Positions 10,001-21,662 of a stretch of DNA of 64,000 bases are shown here, one piece after another. Both the position numbers and the translations under genes were made by a program. Under the pieces are notes generated by a model. It did not search any database. It had not been told where the DNA came from and worked only from the letters and a program-made list of their open reading frames with translations. The DNA is from Bacillus thuringiensis (GTDB lineage Bacteria; Bacillota; Bacilli; Bacillales; Bacillaceae_G), in assembly GCF_014932895.1 (NCBI RefSeq), contig NZ_JACYOF010000018.1, positions 1 to 64,000 on the forward strand. Direction: 5' to 3'. Within the stretch, counting starts at the first letter, position 1, and every line of letters starts with the position of its first letter.

Positions 10001-13000
10001 TACTGGGTTTAACACTTCAACGAGTCGTTCAAATGGAACATCTTGATTTTCATAAGCTGCAAGATTTACCTGTTTCACTCTATTTAATAATTCTTTAAAA
10101 CTTGGATCTCCTAATGTATTTGTACGTAACACTAATGTATTTACAAATAAACCAACTATATTTGATAGCGCATCATCATTTCTTCCGGCAATTGGACTGC
10201 CAATTGGTATATCAGTTCCAGCACCTAATCTTGTAAATAGCGCACTTAGTCCTGCTTGTAACACCATAAACAAACTAACTCCATTTTTACGACCAAGCTC
10301 TACTAACCTACTATGCATACCTTCATCTATATGAAAATGAATGGTTTCCCCGCGATAACTCGTTTCCATTGGACGCTGATAATCTGTAGGTAACTCCAAT
10401 TGATCTGGTAAACCTTTTAGTTCCTCTTTCCAAAAATCTAATTGTGTTGAAATAAGACTCTCTGGTGTAGTTTCATCACCTAGTAGTTGCTGTTGCCAAA
10501 GTGAACAATCTGCGTATTGAACTGGAAGTGTCTCCAGCTGGACTCTGTCACCTTGACACCGAGCCTTATAAGCTACTGTAAAGTCCCTCGTTAACGGTTG
10601 TAATGACCAACCATCTCCTACAATATGATGTAAAAGAATTAATAATACATGCTCATTTTCACTCACTTTAAAAAGTTGTAAACGAACTGCTGGCTCAACA
10701 TCGAGGTTAAAGCTATATCTTACCGCCTCTGAAAGTACACTTTCTAATTCATCTTTACATGTTTTTGTTATAATCATTTCTAGATTTAAGTTTTCCATAT
10801 CTAAAATTTTCTGATATGAACTACCTAATACGTTAGGGAAAATTGTTCTAAGTGTTTCATGTTTCTTCACTACATCATAAAAGGCACCTTGCAGTGCTTC
10901 CTCATACAATTTTCCAAACATACGAATGACTAACGGAATATTATAAGTAGGACTTGGACCTTCTAAACAATTTAAGAACCATAACCTGCGCTGTGCAAAT
11001 GAAAGCGGAACTTCATTTGGTCTACTTACTTTCTTAATAACTGGTCTTGCGCTTTTTGCACGATCCAATTGTTTCACTAATTCAGCAACAGTTGGTGATT
11101 CAAATAGCTTTCCAATTCCTAATTCGACACTTAACGTTTCACGAATTCTTACCATTAAACGTGATGCAAGAAGCGAATGACCACCCATTTCAAAGAAATT
11201 ATCATCAATGCTAATTCGCGAAACACCAAGTACCTCTGCAAATAAATCACATAATATTTCTTCTTTCGGATTTCTAGCAACTCTCTCATTGTTCATTCTA
11301 TTAAAATCAGGAGCAGGTAATTTCTTTCTATCAATCTTACCATTTGGCGTTAATGGTAATTCTTCTAGCACAACAAACGCCGATGGTACCATGTAATTCG
11401 CTAAACTTTCTGAAACATAAGAACGAATTTCTGAAAGATTAATTGGTTCCTTCTCTTCGGCAACGATATACGCAATGATTCGTTTATCATTTTGGCGATC
11501 TTCTCGTACCATTACTACCGCTTGTTGAATATTTTCATGTCGTTGTAATACCGTTTCAATTTCAGCTAATTCAATTCGGAAACCACGAATTTTAATTTGA
11601 TGATCTGCGCGACTCATGTATTCTAGCACACCATCGTTACGCCATTTTACAAGATCACCTGTGCGGTACATACGTGCACCAGATTTCTCATAAGGATTTG
11701 CAACAAACCGTTCAGCTGTTAACTCAGGTTTGCCTAAATATCCGTTCGCAAGCCCTTTCCCTGCAATATATAATTCACCGATAACTCCAGGTGGAACTGG
11801 TTGTAACCCTGCATCTAATACATACACTTCCGTATTCCAAATTGGCTTTCCAATAGGAGGTATACCACTTTCACTCTTATCAATTTTTATGAAAGTAGAC
11901 CAAATAGTCGTCTCAGTTGGCCCATATAAATTTGTAATAGAGCAACCTAATTCTTTTAATTTACTTGCTAAATGTGCTGGAAGAGCTTCACCACCAACGA
12001 GCACATTTAGTCCTTGTAGCCTCTCTGGATATTCAGTTGCTAACGCCTGCCATAACGTCGGTGTAGCTTGCATAATTGTCGCTCTTTCTTCTTGTAAAAA
12101 TGTCGTTAACGCAGAAGGTTCTTGGATTACCTCTTTTTGAGCAATTGTTATACTTGCACCACTAATAAGAGGTAAATAAATTTCTAAAGCAGAAATATCA
12201 AATGCAAACGTTGTAACTGCTAATAAATGATCGTTTTCATTTAATGAAAACATATCTTGCATAGCTAATAAGAAGTTACTTAAACCTTTCATAGGAACAA
12301 TTACACCTTTTGGATTTCCGGTTGATCCTGAAGTGTAAATTGTATAAGCTGGATTTAAAAGTGATTCATCATTTTTAACTGGTATATTCATATGAGAATA
12401 TGTTTTTAACGCTAGTTTCGTTTCTTCGCTATCGAATACGATTTTTTTAATATCATTTTCTATAACTAAAGCGGGTGAAACAGCTGAATGTGTTATGATA
12501 CAAACTGGTTTTGCATCATTTACTATATAATGAATTCGCTCGGCTGGGTATTCTGGATCTATCGGTAAATACGCTGCACCAGCCTTTAAAACTGCTAGCA
12601 TACTAATTACCATTTCTATTGACCTTGGAAATACTAATGCTACAAACTGATTTACTTGTATTCCTTCTTCTACTAAATAATGTGCTAATTCATTCGCTCT
12701 TTCATTTAGCTCTTTATACGTAAGTTTTATTCCGTTACAAGTAACCGCGATTTTATTTGGATTTTTTTGTACTTGTTTTTCAAATAATATAGGCAAAGGA
12801 ATTAACTCTCCAGCTACCTTCGTTTCATTCCATTCCAATAAAACTTTATGACTTTCTTCAGAAAGAGTAATGTTTATTTTTCCAATCGACTCGTCTTTGT
12901 GATAAGTATTTATCACAAATTCTAATAGATTCATAAATCTTTCTTTATGCAATGCTAGTTCCGTGTCATTATATACTTCCGGATTCGCATCAAAATGAAT

Positions 13001-14179
13001 CATTAACTCATTTTCATCGAAACGTTTATATACATTTATCGATAAATCATCTACAGGTCCTGCTGATAAATTATGTGTAATACCGCGATTTCCAGCAAAA
13101 TTAAGCCCGTAATCAAAAGGCATAACATTCACTAACGGCCCAAATAACCTTTGATTTTCACCTAGTAACTTCAAGTCTCTTCTCAATTCTTCATGACGAT
13201 ATTTATGATGACGACGTACGTCTCGAATTTCTTCAGAAACTTGCTGTATTAATTCCGCAAGAGTTATATTTGGAGTCACAGTGAGACGAAGTGGCACTAA
13301 ATTCATTACCATGCTTGGTGTATGAATAGATACAGAACCTAGACGCCCCATCACCGGTACACCTAAAACAATATCATTTGCACCTGTTAACTTATGCATA
13401 TAAATACTTGTTACAGCGACAATGAATTCTGGCCAGCTCGTCATCGACACTTTTGTATTTTCTAGTAAAGCTTTCGTACTAGAACTAGATAAATAAGCAG
13501 TTTCTCGTAAAAATCCATTTGATGTTCTCGGCGCTCGTTCTGCCAAACTTACAACTTCCGGTTCATCTACAAACTTCTCTAACCAAAAAGTACGATCTTC
13601 CTGAAATTGTTTAGATTTACGATACTCATTATCTTCTTGTACAATTTTTGCAAGGGAGCCAAATGGTTTCTCAGTCTTGTTTGTTTCTTCTATAAGTGAT
13701 GTATACTCATTCGCTACCTTTTGGCTAAGAAGTGAAAATCCATAGCCATCCATCACAATGTGATGGATGCGCTGATACCAAAAGAAACGACTATTTTCAA
13801 CTTGAATAAGTGCTTCAGTAAATAATTTATCCTCTTTTAAATCCACTGGCACAGATAAATCATTTTTCATCCATACTTTAGCAGATTCTTCAGGATTTTC
13901 TTCTTTACGAACATCAATAAAATGCATATGAAACTTTGACGGTTCCTCCATAACTTGCCATGGGCCAATTTCATCCTCTTCGAAACGAACATGAATTGCT
14001 TCTGCTTCTGTTACAACTTTACGTACAGCTAATTCGAAAATTTCTTGATTAATCGTTCCGTTTATTTCTACATATTCCCCAGTATTATAAATCGGATTAA
14101 GTGGATCTAATTGCTGCGCAAACCACATACCAGACTGCGCAGATGATAACGAATGACGGATCTTTTGACTGTTAGGCAT
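7019..14179 (-). CDS. dhbF: Bacillibactin non-ribosomal peptide synthetase DhbF
   Basis: Dimodular synthetase, 2386 residues, that builds the trilactone (2,3-dihydroxybenzoyl-Gly-Thr)3. Domain order read from motifs: condensation 1 (HHIVMDG at 139-145), adenylation 1 ([11 protein letters not shown] near 616), carrier 1 (GGHSLL near 998), condensation 2 (HHIVGDG near 1183), adenylation 2 ([11 protein letters not shown] near 1676), carrier 2 (GGHSLL near 2075), thioesterase (GWSLGGN near 2205). By family precedent module 1 activates glycine and module 2 threonine, and the thioesterase trimerises and releases. All key motifs are intact and length matches the B. subtilis enzyme. It overlaps the mbtH-like gene by 4 bp and follows dhbB by 33 bp. 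Confidence 0.97.
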   Translation of the reverse strand: MPNSQKIRHSLSSAQSGMWFAQQLDPLNPIYNTGEYVEINGTINQEIFELAVRKVVTEAEAIHVRFEEDEIGPWQVMEEPSKFHMHFIDVRKEENPEESAKVWMKNDLSVPVDLKEDKLFTEALIQVENSRFFWYQRIHHIVMDGYGFSLLSQKVANEYTSLIEETNKTEKPFGSLAKIVQEDNEYRKSKQFQEDRTFWLEKFVDEPEVVSLAERAPRTSNGFLRETAYLSSSSTKALLENTKVSMTSWPEFIVAVTSIYMHKLTGANDIVLGVPVMGRLGSVSIHTPSMVMNLVPLRLTVTPNITLAELIQQVSEEIRDVRRHHKYRHEELRRDLKLLGENQRLFGPLVNVMPFDYGLNFAGNRGITHNLSAGPVDDLSINVYKRFDENELMIHFDANPEVYNDTELALHKERFMNLLEFVINTYHKDESIGKINITLSEESHKVLLEWNETKVAGELIPLPILFEKQVQKNPNKIAVTCNGIKLTYKELNERANELAHYLVEEGIQVNQFVALVFPRSIEMVISMLAVLKAGAAYLPIDPEYPAERIHYIVNDAKPVCIITHSAVSPALVIENDIKKIVFDSEETKLALKTYSHMNIPVKNDESLLNPAYTIYTSGSTGNPKGVIVPMKGLSNFLLAMQDMFSLNENDHLLAVTTFAFDISALEIYLPLISGASITIAQKEVIQEPSALTTFLQEERATIMQATPTLWQALATEYPERLQGLNVLVGGEALPAHLASKLKELGCSITNLYGPTETTIWSTFIKIDKSESGIPPIGKPIWNTEVYVLDAGLQPVPPGVIGELYIAGKGLANGYLGKPELTAERFVANPYEKSGARMYRTGDLVKWRNDGVLEYMSRADHQIKIRGFRIELAEIETVLQRHENIQQAVVMVREDRQNDKRIIAYIVAEEKEPINLSEIRSYVSESLANYMVPSAFVVLEELPLTPNGKIDRKKLPAPDFNRMNNERVARNPKEEILCDLFAEVLGVSRISIDDNFFEMGGHSLLASRLMVRIRETLSVELGIGKLFESPTVAELVKQLDRAKSARPVIKKVSRPNEVPLSFAQRRLWFLNCLEGPSPTYNIPLVIRMFGKLYEEALQGAFYDVVKKHETLRTIFPNVLGSSYQKILDMENLNLEMIITKTCKDELESVLSEAVRYSFNLDVEPAVRLQLFKVSENEHVLLILLHHIVGDGWSLQPLTRDFTVAYKARCQGDRVQLETLPVQYADCSLWQQQLLGDETTPESLISTQLDFWKEELKGLPDQLELPTDYQRPMETSYRGETIHFHIDEGMHSRLVELGRKNGVSLFMVLQAGLSALFTRLGAGTDIPIGSPIAGRNDDALSNIVGLFVNTLVLRTNTLGDPSFKELLNRVKQVNLAAYENQDVPFERLVEVLNPVRTRNSHPLFQVMLAFQNTPEATFDVPGLEASLEIQSVGAAKFDLTFEISESNGVDGTPNGLHGLLEFSTDLYKRETVQKLIERFILLLDDAAKHPDQSIGRLEILTLAERNTVLEKWNGGFQIVPEMTLPQLFEKQAHVSPNSIAVVFEDEKLTYEELNRKANKIARSLIAKGIGPDQLVALAMPRSLNMVVSLLAVLKAGAGYLPLDPDYPSDRISFMLHDAKPSCVLTNSSVEIECDEALKILVDDVNIIEEIEKYSEDNIDEMERMKPLSPSHIAYVIYTSGSTGRPKGVMIPHQNVVRLLGATDHWFQFDADDVWTMFHSYAFDFSVWEIWGPLLYGGRLVVVPHTVSRSPKEFLQLLVKEKVTVLNQTPSAFYQLMQADRENEEVGQKLSLRYVVFGGEALELSRLEDWYSRHPHNAPKLINMYGITETTVHVSYIELDENIVALRANSLIGCSIPDLKVYVLDNYLQPVPPGVVGEMYVAGAGLARGYLGRAGLTAERFIADPFGKPGTRMYRTGDLARWRQEGTLDYIGRADHQIKIRGFRIELGEIEAVIMKHDKVEQVAVIVREDQPGDKRLVAYIVASNNETIDTNEMRQHAGGSLPDYMVPYAFVVVNELPLTPNGKLDRKALPAPEFIVSSSSRGPRTPQEEMLCDLFTEVLSVSHIGIDDGFFDLGGHSLLAVQLMSRVKEALGVELNIGTLFAAPTVAGLAERLEMGNGQSALDVLLPLRASGDQLPLFCVHPAGGLSWCYAGLMKSLGTDYPIYGVQARGIAKNEKLPKSLEEMASDYLKHVREIQPHGPYRLLGWSLGGNVVHAMAAQLQSEGEEVELLVMLDSYPGHFLPNTEAPTEEEALIALLALGGYDPDNMDGKPLSMESAVEILRKDGSALASLEEETILNLKETYVNSVGLLGKYVPKVYNGDILFFRSTIIPDWFNPISPNTWLNYLDGEIIQHDIDCRHKDLCQPGPLTEIGQVLAEYLQNKKGVSRV

Positions 14180-14212
14180 TCTTTACTACCCCTTTATTAT
14201 GTAGTCTATTTG

Positions 14213-15106
14213 TTACAGCACCTGTGCTGCTTGTGAAGATAGTAAACGGTACCAATCGGCAACAGTTGGACTTTCTGCTAAATCTGCAAAAGTGATTTCC
14301 TTCCCTTCGCGACGCCACTTCTCTACTAAACTCATAATTCTGACCGAATCAAGTCCTCTATTTAATAAATCTTCATCAACTTCAATACTCTCTACAGACT
14401 CACGGAGTAGTTGTGCAACTAGTTCATGCACTTCCTGTAAAGTGATTTCTTCACTCTCATCACCTTTTACACTTTGTAAATCTTTTAACAGTAAGTTTGT
14501 TGATGTCGTTACTGCACATCTATTAGATGCATACTCTAACGCTTGTTTATGATGCTCTAGTGAAAAATCAGCAACTGCATCTGCTACAAAAAATGGCTCT
14601 ATACCATCCATAAATGCTTCACAAGCTGTTAAAAGGCAGCCAATATGCGCATAAATACCGCAAATAATAAGTTGATCTCGTCCTTGTTCATTTAAAATTT
14701 CTAATAGATTTGTCTTTTTAAATGCACTATATCTCCATTTTGTTAAGAATATATCATCTTCATCAGGAGTAAGTTCATCAACAATTTTCTTTTTATCTGG
14801 TCCAGCAGGAATACCGTCACCCCAAAAGTCTTGTAATAACCCTCGTTGTTCTAACGTTTGTCCACCAGGTTGTGCTGTATAAACAACTGGTATACCAAGT
14901 TCCTTACATTTTTCTCTTATCACCTTAATATTTGAAATGAGTTCTACTTTTGGTGATTCTTTATCGCTATATGCATCAAGAAAATATTCTTGCATGTCAT
15001 GGATTAAAAGAACCGCACGTTTCGGATCTGGCGTCCAGTTCACTTTATTTTTTGGTAGTTCTGATTCAACTGGCATTTTATATACTGAAATAGATGGGAT
15101 AGCCAT
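14213..15106 (-). CDS. dhbB: Isochorismatase / aryl carrier protein DhbB
   Basis: Bifunctional protein of 297 residues. The N-terminal isochorismatase domain (about 1-205) hydrolyses isochorismate to 2,3-dihydro-2,3-dihydroxybenzoate; I see the catalytic region LIHDMQEYF near residue 33 and IICGIYAHIGCLLTACEAF near 150. The C-terminal aryl carrier domain (about 215-290) carries the phosphopantetheine site at Ser254 in LNRGLDSVRIMSL. The activated dihydroxybenzoate is loaded here by DhbE and passed to DhbF. The gene lies 34 bp from dhbE and 33 bp from dhbF, so it belongs to one operon. Confidence 0.96.
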   Translation of the reverse strand: MAIPSISVYKMPVESELPKNKVNWTPDPKRAVLLIHDMQEYFLDAYSDKESPKVELISNIKVIREKCKELGIPVVYTAQPGGQTLEQRGLLQDFWGDGIPAGPDKKKIVDELTPDEDDIFLTKWRYSAFKKTNLLEILNEQGRDQLIICGIYAHIGCLLTACEAFMDGIEPFFVADAVADFSLEHHKQALEYASNRCAVTTSTNLLLKDLQSVKGDESEEITLQEVHELVAQLLRESVESIEVDEDLLNRGLDSVRIMSLVEKWRREGKEITFADLAESPTVADWYRLLSSQAAQVL

Positions 15107-15140
15107 CTAATCACTTCCTTCCGATTTTTATAGTTTTTTA

Positions 15141-16754
15141 TCATTTTACTGTAATAAGTTTTTCAGCAATGACTTTACGTAATTCTTTTTTGCTTACTTT
15201 TCCAACACCTGTTTGCGGGAATGATTCAATAAATTCAATTCGGTCTGGAATCTTATAAGCTGCTATACCACGTTCTCTTAAAAACATTTTTAATTCACTT
15301 ACTGTTGGAGCTTGTCCGCGAGCTATAACAAAAGCGCAAGTACGTTCTCCTAAATAATCGTCAGGCATAGATACAATTGCTACATCATGGACTGCATCAT
15401 GTGCTAATAGATGATTTTCAACTTCTTCCGCAGCAACCTTCTCACCACCACGGTTAATTTGATCTTTATCTCTTCCTTCTACAATGATGTAACCTTGTTC
15501 ATTTACTTTTACAAGATCACCTGTGCGATAAAAGCCATCCTTTGTAAATGATCGTACATTATGCTCTTCCGCTTTATAATAACCACGAATTGTATATGGC
15601 CCCCGTGTTAATAAACTACCCACTTCCCCAGGTTTTACATCGTTATCATTTTCATCAACAACTCGGACTTCATCGAATGTAGACATCGGTCTACCTTGTG
15701 TATGAATAATGATTTCTTCAGGATCATCTAATCTTGTGTAATTTACTAAACCTTCCGCCATACCAAATACCTGTTGCAACGTGCATCCGAATGTAGGACG
15801 AATACGCTTTGCAACTTCAGCACTAAATTTCGCTCCACCTACTTGAAGTACTTGCAGGCTCGATAAATCGTTATTACGGGAAGATGCAGCATCAAGCCAA
15901 ATCATCGCTAATGGTGGAACGAGAGCCGTAATCGTAACTTTTTCTTTTTCTATAAGAGCAAATGCCTCATCTGGGCTACCTCCATTTGCCAACACTACTT
16001 TCCCACCCGCGTAGAAAGTTCCAAATGTCCCTGGAGAACTCATCGGATAATTGTGTGCTACTGGAAGAACCGCCATATAGACGCTTTCTGCATTCAAATT
16101 ACAAATTTTAGCGCTAACACGTAAACTATAAATATAGTCATCATGTGTTCTAGGAATTAATTTTGAAAGTCCTGTGGTCCCTCCTGATAATTGGAGAAAC
16201 GCAACATCACTCGAATGAACTTCTGGTAATGTAACAGAATCTATATACAGATCACTTATGTTCACGAATTCTTCTTCTTCTCCCACTACAATTACATGTT
16301 GTAAAGTTGGCACTTTCTCCTTCACTTCTCTTGCTAATTTTCGGTAATCAAAGCCGAGAGCCTTATCTGAAATAACGTAAGCACTCGCCTCACCAAACTC
16401 ACAAAAATAACTAATTTCACTACTACGATGTGAAGGTAGTGCAAAAACAGGAAGCGCTCCAATTCGAAATAGCGCGAAACATGTTTCAAAAAACTCTATA
16501 ATGTTTGGTAACTGAAGAACAACTCGATCTTCTTGCTTTATTCCTAAATTCAGTAAACCAGCAGCTAAGCGATCTACCTTTTTATCAAGTTCACTATACG
16601 AAATATGTGAATTGCCACTTACAATCGCAATTTGCTCTCCATATTTTTCAGCACGTTCTTTTAACATTGCACCAAATGTCTCTCCAAGCCAACATTCTTC
16701 TTCTCTATAACGATCTGCAAATTCTTTTGGCCATTCCGTATAACCTGCTAACAT
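15141..16754 (-). CDS. dhbE: 2,3-dihydroxybenzoate-AMP ligase DhbE
   Basis: Stand-alone adenylating enzyme (537 residues) that activates 2,3-dihydroxybenzoate with ATP and loads it on DhbB. The P-loop-like motif is [21 protein letters not shown] near residue 190, and the C-terminal hinge is seen as [14 protein letters not shown] near residue 430. Length equals that of the DhbE/EntE family. Start ATG 16754 follows a GGGGGC-type ribosome site. It sits 12 bp downstream of dhbC. Confidence 0.96.
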   Translation of the reverse strand: MLAGYTEWPKEFADRYREEECWLGETFGAMLKERAEKYGEQIAIVSGNSHISYSELDKKVDRLAAGLLNLGIKQEDRVVLQLPNIIEFFETCFALFRIGALPVFALPSHRSSEISYFCEFGEASAYVISDKALGFDYRKLAREVKEKVPTLQHVIVVGEEEEFVNISDLYIDSVTLPEVHSSDVAFLQLSGGTTGLSKLIPRTHDDYIYSLRVSAKICNLNAESVYMAVLPVAHNYPMSSPGTFGTFYAGGKVVLANGGSPDEAFALIEKEKVTITALVPPLAMIWLDAASSRNNDLSSLQVLQVGGAKFSAEVAKRIRPTFGCTLQQVFGMAEGLVNYTRLDDPEEIIIHTQGRPMSTFDEVRVVDENDNDVKPGEVGSLLTRGPYTIRGYYKAEEHNVRSFTKDGFYRTGDLVKVNEQGYIIVEGRDKDQINRGGEKVAAEEVENHLLAHDAVHDVAIVSMPDDYLGERTCAFVIARGQAPTVSELKMFLRERGIAAYKIPDRIEFIESFPQTGVGKVSKKELRKVIAEKLITVK

Positions 16755-16766
16755 TCTTTCTGCCCC

Positions 16767-17966
16767 CTATTTTACATTCAATGAACTATCACTTAACCCT
16801 AAAGCTCTCAGCATCGTTTGGAATTTAGCTGACGTTTCTGCTAACTCATCTTCTGGCTTTGATTCAGCAACAACTCCAGCTCCTGCAAATAATCGAAGTG
16901 TATTTTCTTGCACTTCAGCACAACGAATTGTAACAATCCATTCACCGTCTCCATTTAAATCGTTCCACCCTAACATTCCTGTAAAGAATTCACGGTCAAA
17001 TGGCTCAATTTTTTGAATAGCCTCTCTCGCATCTTCCATTGGAGTTCCGCAAACTGCTGGCGTGGGATGAAGAGCAATTGCTAATTGTAAAGAAGACGTA
17101 TTTGGGTCCCTTAGTTCACCTTTCACTTCTGTAGACAAATGCCACATCGCTTCACTATGAATAACAGATGGTTTTTCCGGAACATGTAATGTATGACAAT
17201 ACGGACGAAGTGCAGCGGCAACCGCATCAACTACTACCGCATGTTCATGTAAATCTTTTGGAGACGAAAGTAATTCTTCTGCTCTTCTTATATCTTCCAC
17301 TGGATCGTCACTACGTGGTCTTGAACCAGCTAATGGATTAGAAACGACTTGCATACCACTACGTGAAACGAGCAATTCAGGGCTTGCTCCAATTAATGTC
17401 TTATTTTTCTCGTTTGCATCTTTTGGTAAATTAACTGCAAATGTATAACCGTGCTTATTATGCTCTGCTAATTCACGAAGTAGTTTTTGTTTATCAATCT
17501 TCTCGGAAGACTTAACATCCAATGATCTGGATATAACAATTTTCTTTAAATCTCCGTCCTGAATTTTTTCAATCCCTTGCTTCACACCATCCGTATAAAC
17601 TTCAGGAGCTGGAACCGGTGTCATTTCAAATGTCAGTTTCTCATTTCGTTTTATCTCATTTGTTGTCTCTAACTGTAAACGCTCAGTAACTCTGCAATAT
17701 TCTGGTACGATAAGTTGAACTTCTTTTCTACGATCAAAAGGCAAAGCACCAACAACGATAGGATTCGGATTTCCGGCTTGTTTAGAATTACTTAATACCG
17801 CTTGTACAAGTTCTGGAAAACTTTCAATTTCACGATGTTTTACTGTAGTAAACTCTCCTTCTGTCAATATCGTTCGAGTTGGTGAAGCGAAAAAGAACGA
17901 AGATCCAGTCTTATAATCTTCTAAAAGTTTTTCTGGTAGCTCCTTTACGGCTGTAAGTTCATTCAT
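16767..17966 (-). CDS. dhbC: Isochorismate synthase DhbC
   Basis: Chorismate-utilising enzyme (399 residues) that converts chorismate to isochorismate, the first committed step to 2,3-dihydroxybenzoate. The C-terminal chorismate-binding domain shows [44 protein letters not shown] and the end pattern [12 protein letters not shown], all characteristic of isochorismate/salicylate-type synthases. The ribosome site AGGAGG precedes the ATG. It lies 25 bp after dhbA. Confidence 0.96.
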   Translation of the reverse strand: MNELTAVKELPEKLLEDYKTGSSFFFASPTRTILTEGEFTTVKHREIESFPELVQAVLSNSKQAGNPNPIVVGALPFDRRKEVQLIVPEYCRVTERLQLETTNEIKRNEKLTFEMTPVPAPEVYTDGVKQGIEKIQDGDLKKIVISRSLDVKSSEKIDKQKLLRELAEHNKHGYTFAVNLPKDANEKNKTLIGASPELLVSRSGMQVVSNPLAGSRPRSDDPVEDIRRAEELLSSPKDLHEHAVVVDAVAAALRPYCHTLHVPEKPSVIHSEAMWHLSTEVKGELRDPNTSSLQLAIALHPTPAVCGTPMEDAREAIQKIEPFDREFFTGMLGWNDLNGDGEWIVTIRCAEVQENTLRLFAGAGVVAESKPEDELAETSAKFQTMLRALGLSDSSLNVK

Positions 17967-17991
17967 AGTATAAAAGCCTCCTGAATTTTTA

Positions 17992-18777
17992 TTAAACTCC
18001 TAATGTAGCTCCTCCATCGACACATAGATTGTGCATTGTAATATGACTTGCTTTATTAGAAGCTAAAAATAATACCGCTTCAGCAATTTCTGAAGGTTGT
18101 GCAATTTTTTGTAGTGGGATTCCAAGTCTATATGTACTTTGAGAACCAGCAATTATATTTTTAGCTCCATTCTCATCAGCCCATAGTAACCTTTGCATTT
18201 CAGTTTCAGTAGAACCAGGAGAAACTAAGTTGCAGCGAATATTGTATGCTGCAAGCTCTAATCCTAAACATTTCATAAACATTGTCGTTGCAGCTTTTGA
18301 TGCAGCATACGCAGCCATTTCCATTCTCGGCGTATTTGCCGCATTTGAACCGACTGTTACAATTGCCCCTGAATTTCTTACCATCATACGTTTACTTACT
18401 GCTCGGGATATATAGAAAACTCCTGTAGTATTTACAGAGAATGTTTTATGCCAATCTTCATCACTTAAAGAGTGAATCGCTCCCATTCGTAAAACTCCTG
18501 CGATATTTACTAATATATCTATAGATGCTATGTCATTTTCAATTCGTTTTATTACCTCTTCAACAGCAATGCTATCACTTACATCTAAATGAAATGTCTT
18601 AATACGTGTTTCATATGATGCATAATGATGTAATAACATATTTAGCCCTTCTTCATTTTGATCAACCGCAATAACTTTAGCTCCTCTATCTAAAAACATT
18701 TTGGCAACAACACTACCTATACCTTGGGCCGCACCTGTTACTAATACGGTTTTCCCATTAAATTCCCCTAAGTTCAT
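17992..18777 (-). CDS. dhbA: 2,3-dihydro-2,3-dihydroxybenzoate dehydrogenase DhbA
   Basis: First gene of the operon. NAD-dependent short-chain dehydrogenase (261 residues) that oxidises the isochorismatase product to 2,3-dihydroxybenzoate. The nucleotide-binding motif [13 protein letters not shown] is at residue 13, the catalytic YAASK near 160 and the catalytic serine lies in IVTVGSNAA near 143. The C-terminal [10 protein letters not shown] is typical of the family. A sigma-A-type promoter and a Fur-box-like site lie directly upstream. Confidence 0.95.
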   Translation of the reverse strand: MNLGEFNGKTVLVTGAAQGIGSVVAKMFLDRGAKVIAVDQNEEGLNMLLHHYASYETRIKTFHLDVSDSIAVEEVIKRIENDIASIDILVNIAGVLRMGAIHSLSDEDWHKTFSVNTTGVFYISRAVSKRMMVRNSGAIVTVGSNAANTPRMEMAAYAASKAATTMFMKCLGLELAAYNIRCNLVSPGSTETEMQRLLWADENGAKNIIAGSQSTYRLGIPLQKIAQPSEIAEAVLFLASNKASHITMHNLCVDGGATLGV

Positions 18778-18825
18778 CTCCTCTATCCTTTCATATAAAA
18801 ATTAATCTAATTAAACTTCATTAAC

Positions 18826-18844
18826 GATAACGATTTTCATTATC
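18826..18844 (-). promoter_or_regulatory. Fur box in the dhb leader
   Basis: GATAACGATTTTCATTATC agrees with the 19-bp Fur consensus GATAATGATAATCATTATC at 16 of 19 positions. It sits about 10-28 bases after the predicted transcription start, where bound Fur-Fe would block transcription. This predicts iron repression of the whole siderophore operon, as known for B. subtilis dhb. Confidence 0.85.
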
Positions 18845-18860
18845 AATAGCGATGTAAAAA

Positions 18861-18889
18861 ATAATACCCTTACTAAACTTATTGGTCAA
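18861..18889 (-). promoter_or_regulatory. Predicted sigma-A promoter of the dhb operon
   Basis: Read leftward: TTGACC (-35, 18884-18889), a 17-bp spacer and TATTAT (-10, 18861-18866). Predicted start near 18854, giving a leader of about 77 bases before the dhbA ATG. It is the only good match in the gap and is correctly placed relative to the Fur box. Confidence 0.7.
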
Positions 18890-18918
18890 GTGTACTTTTC
18901 ATCGAAATGAAACATATT

Positions 18919-18973
18919 GATAATGTTTTTCATTTACCGTCCGCACACCTAAATGATAATGTTTCTCAATAAC
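18919..18973 (-). promoter_or_regulatory. Two weaker Fur-box-like sites upstream of the dhb promoter
   Basis: GATAATGTTTTTCATTTAC at 18919-18937 and GATAATGTTTCTCAATAAC at 18955-18973 each match the 19-bp Fur consensus at 14 positions. They start 30 and 66 bases beyond the -35 element. They may be auxiliary operators or may belong to another, unseen transcript. Support is from sequence likeness only. Confidence 0.45.
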
Positions 18974-19060
18974 CTTGTCAATCTTTTTTTATTTTTCAGA
19001 TAAAATATTTTTTACGTTTCTATGTAAGGCTACATCTATAAGCATTAAAAAGTACTTTAA

Positions 19061-19181
19061 ATAAAGTGAAACTTTATTCATTGAGGATTTTACGGGCAGT
19101 TATCTCCCACCTAAATTCCTCGCATTCATCGAATTTTGAGGTAGGAGTGTGGAGTATTGCTGCCCGTTAATGCAGGATAAA
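19061..19181 (+). repeat. bcr-type repeat, copy A (internally deleted)
   Basis: Starts ATAAAGTGAAACTTTA and ends GCAGGATAAA, the same termini as copy D at 55868. It keeps the ACGGGCAGT...GCTGCCCGT pairing and the CTCCCACCT/GAGGTAGGAG arm but lacks the first hairpin (about 37 bases). It lies in the 780-bp gap between dhbA and the OFA carrier; the rest of that gap right of the promoter shows no gene. Confidence 0.75.
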
Positions 19182-19494
19182 AACTTAATACATAATTCCT
19201 TATCATCTTTTTGAAATTCAAAAAGAGAACCTGTAGATTTCTTCGCCTACAATGCTTTACCAAAAATTCATTTTTCTTTTCTCAATATTTTTCTGAAAAT
19301 ATTTTATTTTACCTCTTTCATTTCTTAATGAATATCCTATGTATAATTTAAGATTTTGTAATAGTTTCACACATTATGCATCATTTAATAATATTCCAAT
19401 ATAATCCAATAAAATGTTTTACTGGCTCTTTTATCAGTAACATTCTGTAAATTATAAAAACTTGGTAGAGAAAAACAATTAAAAATAGTTCATA

Positions 19495-19532
19495 AAGAAA
19501 AAAGCACCCTTTTCATAGGGTACTTTTTTCTT
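19495..19532. terminator. Terminator after the OFA carrier
   Basis: Stem AAGAAAAAAGCACCCT/AGGGTACTTTTTTCTT around TTTCAT. It begins 28 bp beyond the leftward stop of the carrier gene. Confidence 0.8.
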
Positions 19533-19560
19533 ATCATAGTGCTATAGAAAATTTAAATAG

Positions 19561-20763
19561 TTACGCTACGCTGCGATACTCTTCTTCTTTTTCCTTTTTC
19601 TCATTAGGTGCTTGAATTAAAATTGCGATAATAAATGACACGACACATAATACGCCAATCACCATGAAAGTTGGTTTGAACCCACCTAGAATTGCACCAA
19701 TAAAGGAACCTGCAAGCGCTCCAAATCCGAATCCTTGATACACAATTCCGTAGTTTTTACTATGGTTTTTCATGCCAAAGAAATCACCAACAATAGCGGG
19801 GAAAATAGTGATATTTCCACCAAAACAAAACGCTACACTTGCTACACAGACGAAGTAGATACCATAATTTAAATCTACGAAACTTAGAACCAAGACTGAA
19901 GTCGCCATAGCAACAAAAGTACCAGTAACGATTTTTAAACGGCCGATTTTATCTGATAACGGTCCCAGAATAATACGACCTAATGTATTGAAGATTGCAA
20001 CCATAGCCACCGCATTAGCTGCTGTTGTTGCGCTAAGCCCTACAAGTTGAACACCGATGTCTTTTACCATGCCAATTAAGTATAAGCCACTCATACACGA
20101 TGTAAATAACATAATAAATAATAAGTATACTTCTTTTGTACCTAGCATTTCTTTCGTTGTATATTCCTTAGTTTTTGTTTCATGAACTGCACCTTGGTCA
20201 GCAGCTTGATGGATTAAACAAGCGCCAATCACAATCATAGCTGTAACAATTAAACCCCAGTATATAAACGCTTGTGATACACCAACTGATTCAATCAACT
20301 GTGCGTTAATGTATTTAAAGATTAGGCTACCCGACCCATATGCAGAGACAGAAATGCCAGCGATTAAACCTTTACGCTCTGGAAACCACTTTATTAAATT
20401 GGATAGTGAAGTGATATATGCTGTACCATCTGCGTAACCTACGACAACTCCTGCTAGTACATAAAGCAATATTAATGAGGAAGCTTGTGAACTAAGTATT
20501 AATCCTACTCCTAATGCTAGTCCAGCTATCATAATGAGTTTACGAAGTCCCCATTTTTCTTGCAATTTACTCGCAAACAAAGTCGAAAACGCTAAAGAAA
20601 GGCTTGTTATTGAGAAAGTTATAGCAACAGAGTTAAGACTCCAACCGTATTTACTAACTAAAGGCTGATTGAATAAGCTCCATGTATATATCGTTCCAAG
20701 CCCCATTTGTACTATAACTGTACCAAGGACAACAAGCCATGGATTAATAGTTGATTTTTTCAT
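19561..20763 (-). CDS. MFS transporter, oxalate:formate antiporter (OFA) type
   Basis: Membrane carrier of 400 residues with 12 predicted segments. The opening NPWLVVLGTVIVQMGLGTIYTWSLF and GVVVGYADGTAYITSLSNLIKWFPERKGLIAGI, plus LGRIILGPLSDKIGR in the second half, are typical of the OFA branch, whose members exchange or take up small carboxylates. The substrate cannot be told; similar genes are often labelled oxalate/formate carriers without proof. Ribosome site GAGGAGG precedes the ATG. It is monocistronic, with a terminator after it and a 655-bp gap before it. Confidence 0.85.
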   Translation of the reverse strand: MKKSTINPWLVVLGTVIVQMGLGTIYTWSLFNQPLVSKYGWSLNSVAITFSITSLSLAFSTLFASKLQEKWGLRKLIMIAGLALGVGLILSSQASSLILLYVLAGVVVGYADGTAYITSLSNLIKWFPERKGLIAGISVSAYGSGSLIFKYINAQLIESVGVSQAFIYWGLIVTAMIVIGACLIHQAADQGAVHETKTKEYTTKEMLGTKEVYLLFIMLFTSCMSGLYLIGMVKDIGVQLVGLSATTAANAVAMVAIFNTLGRIILGPLSDKIGRLKIVTGTFVAMATSVLVLSFVDLNYGIYFVCVASVAFCFGGNITIFPAIVGDFFGMKNHSKNYGIVYQGFGFGALAGSFIGAILGGFKPTFMVIGVLCVVSFIIAILIQAPNEKKEKEEEYRSVA

Positions 20764-21418
20764 ATCATCCCGCCTCCTCTTTCTATTTCAATGCTATTCT
20801 CTAAATTTATTTTTTTCATGTTCATTTTGGCCACCTCTATTGATTTAACAACTTCATTTTATAAGATGTTTCTGTATATGTAAGCACTTACAATACAGAG
20901 CGTCAAAAATATAGAATCAGTTACAGAAAACGAAGGGTGAAATACAAAAAACTGCTTATTAAATACGTAGTAGCTTTTGTCAAGTTGTACATCAATACGA
21001 CTTATAGCTGGTTTCGCATCTTCTTTTATAAAAAGTTATGTGTTGAGTTATACCATTGCTGGTTTTCAAAATCCTGATTTTCCTATACATAAAAACACCT
21101 ATTCTTTTTTACTCTTCAAATTTTGTAACATGTTGTACCCATATTTCTTGATACAAGTCATTTAATAGTCCTGTAATCTAGCTTTTCGTTACAATACCTA
21201 TACTCAAAAATCCCACCTTATTTACATTTCTATTTTCGTATATTTTGTCATTCTCTACTTAAAAACAGCAAAAATACAATTTTTCATATAATATCGCACT
21301 TTATTTTTTATAAAATTAAAAATATTTCATTTATAAATAAAACTAAACATTCACTAATATATCTATACGTGGTTTAATATATATAATATAAAAATTTTTT
21401 CTAAAATAAGGAGGTACT
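20764..21418. other. Gap with two possible decayed coding fragments
   Basis: No intact gene is seen. On the minus strand two open stretches look protein-like but have no start or ribosome site: 20859-21035 (contains KEDAKPAISRIDVQLDKSYY) and 21109-21177 (contains NDLYQEIWVQHVTKFEE). They are in different frames and may be remnants of one gene. The rest is AT-rich and holds no clear element. Confidence 0.3.
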
Positions 21419-21604
21419 ATGAAAGCAAACGTAGGAGATACTATACTTTTTCAAAGAAATAATTTAAAGATTACAGGATCTGTACTAAAACTATATACTG
21501 AATCGGTCTTAGTTGAAATTACAAATGTAAGCGGTGGTACTTTTGAATTTGATCGAACAATTGTAAATCATAAAAACTATAAAATTTTAAATACAAATAC
21601 ATAA
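21419..21604 (+). CDS. DUF2187 family protein (YkvS-like)
   Basis: Small 61-residue protein. VGDTILFQRNNLKITGSVLKLYTESVLVEI followed by RTIVNHKNYKIL is the DUF2187 pattern, a small beta-barrel resembling KOW/SH3 folds. Function in the family is unknown. The ribosome site AAGGAGG is 5 bp from the ATG. It is monocistronic with its own terminator, which converges with an ArsR-type gene. Confidence 0.85.
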   Translation: MKANVGDTILFQRNNLKITGSVLKLYTESVLVEITNVSGGTFEFDRTIVNHKNYKILNTNT

Positions 21605-21610
21605 AACAAT

Positions 21611-21648
21611 ATAAAATAGCCCCTGCTGGTGAGCAGAGGCTATTTTAT
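21611..21648. terminator. Bidirectional terminator between DUF2187 and ArsR-type genes
   Basis: ATAAAATAGCCCCTGCT/AGCAGAGGCTATTTTAT stem around GGTG, with A- and T-rich flanks on both sides. Confidence 0.85.
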
Positions 21649-21662
21649 ATGAAAATACTTCG

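Noticed and set aside
20764-21418. Riboswitch or long leader before the OFA carrier
   Set aside because: No conserved aptamer-like pairing or terminator close to the start codon was seen.
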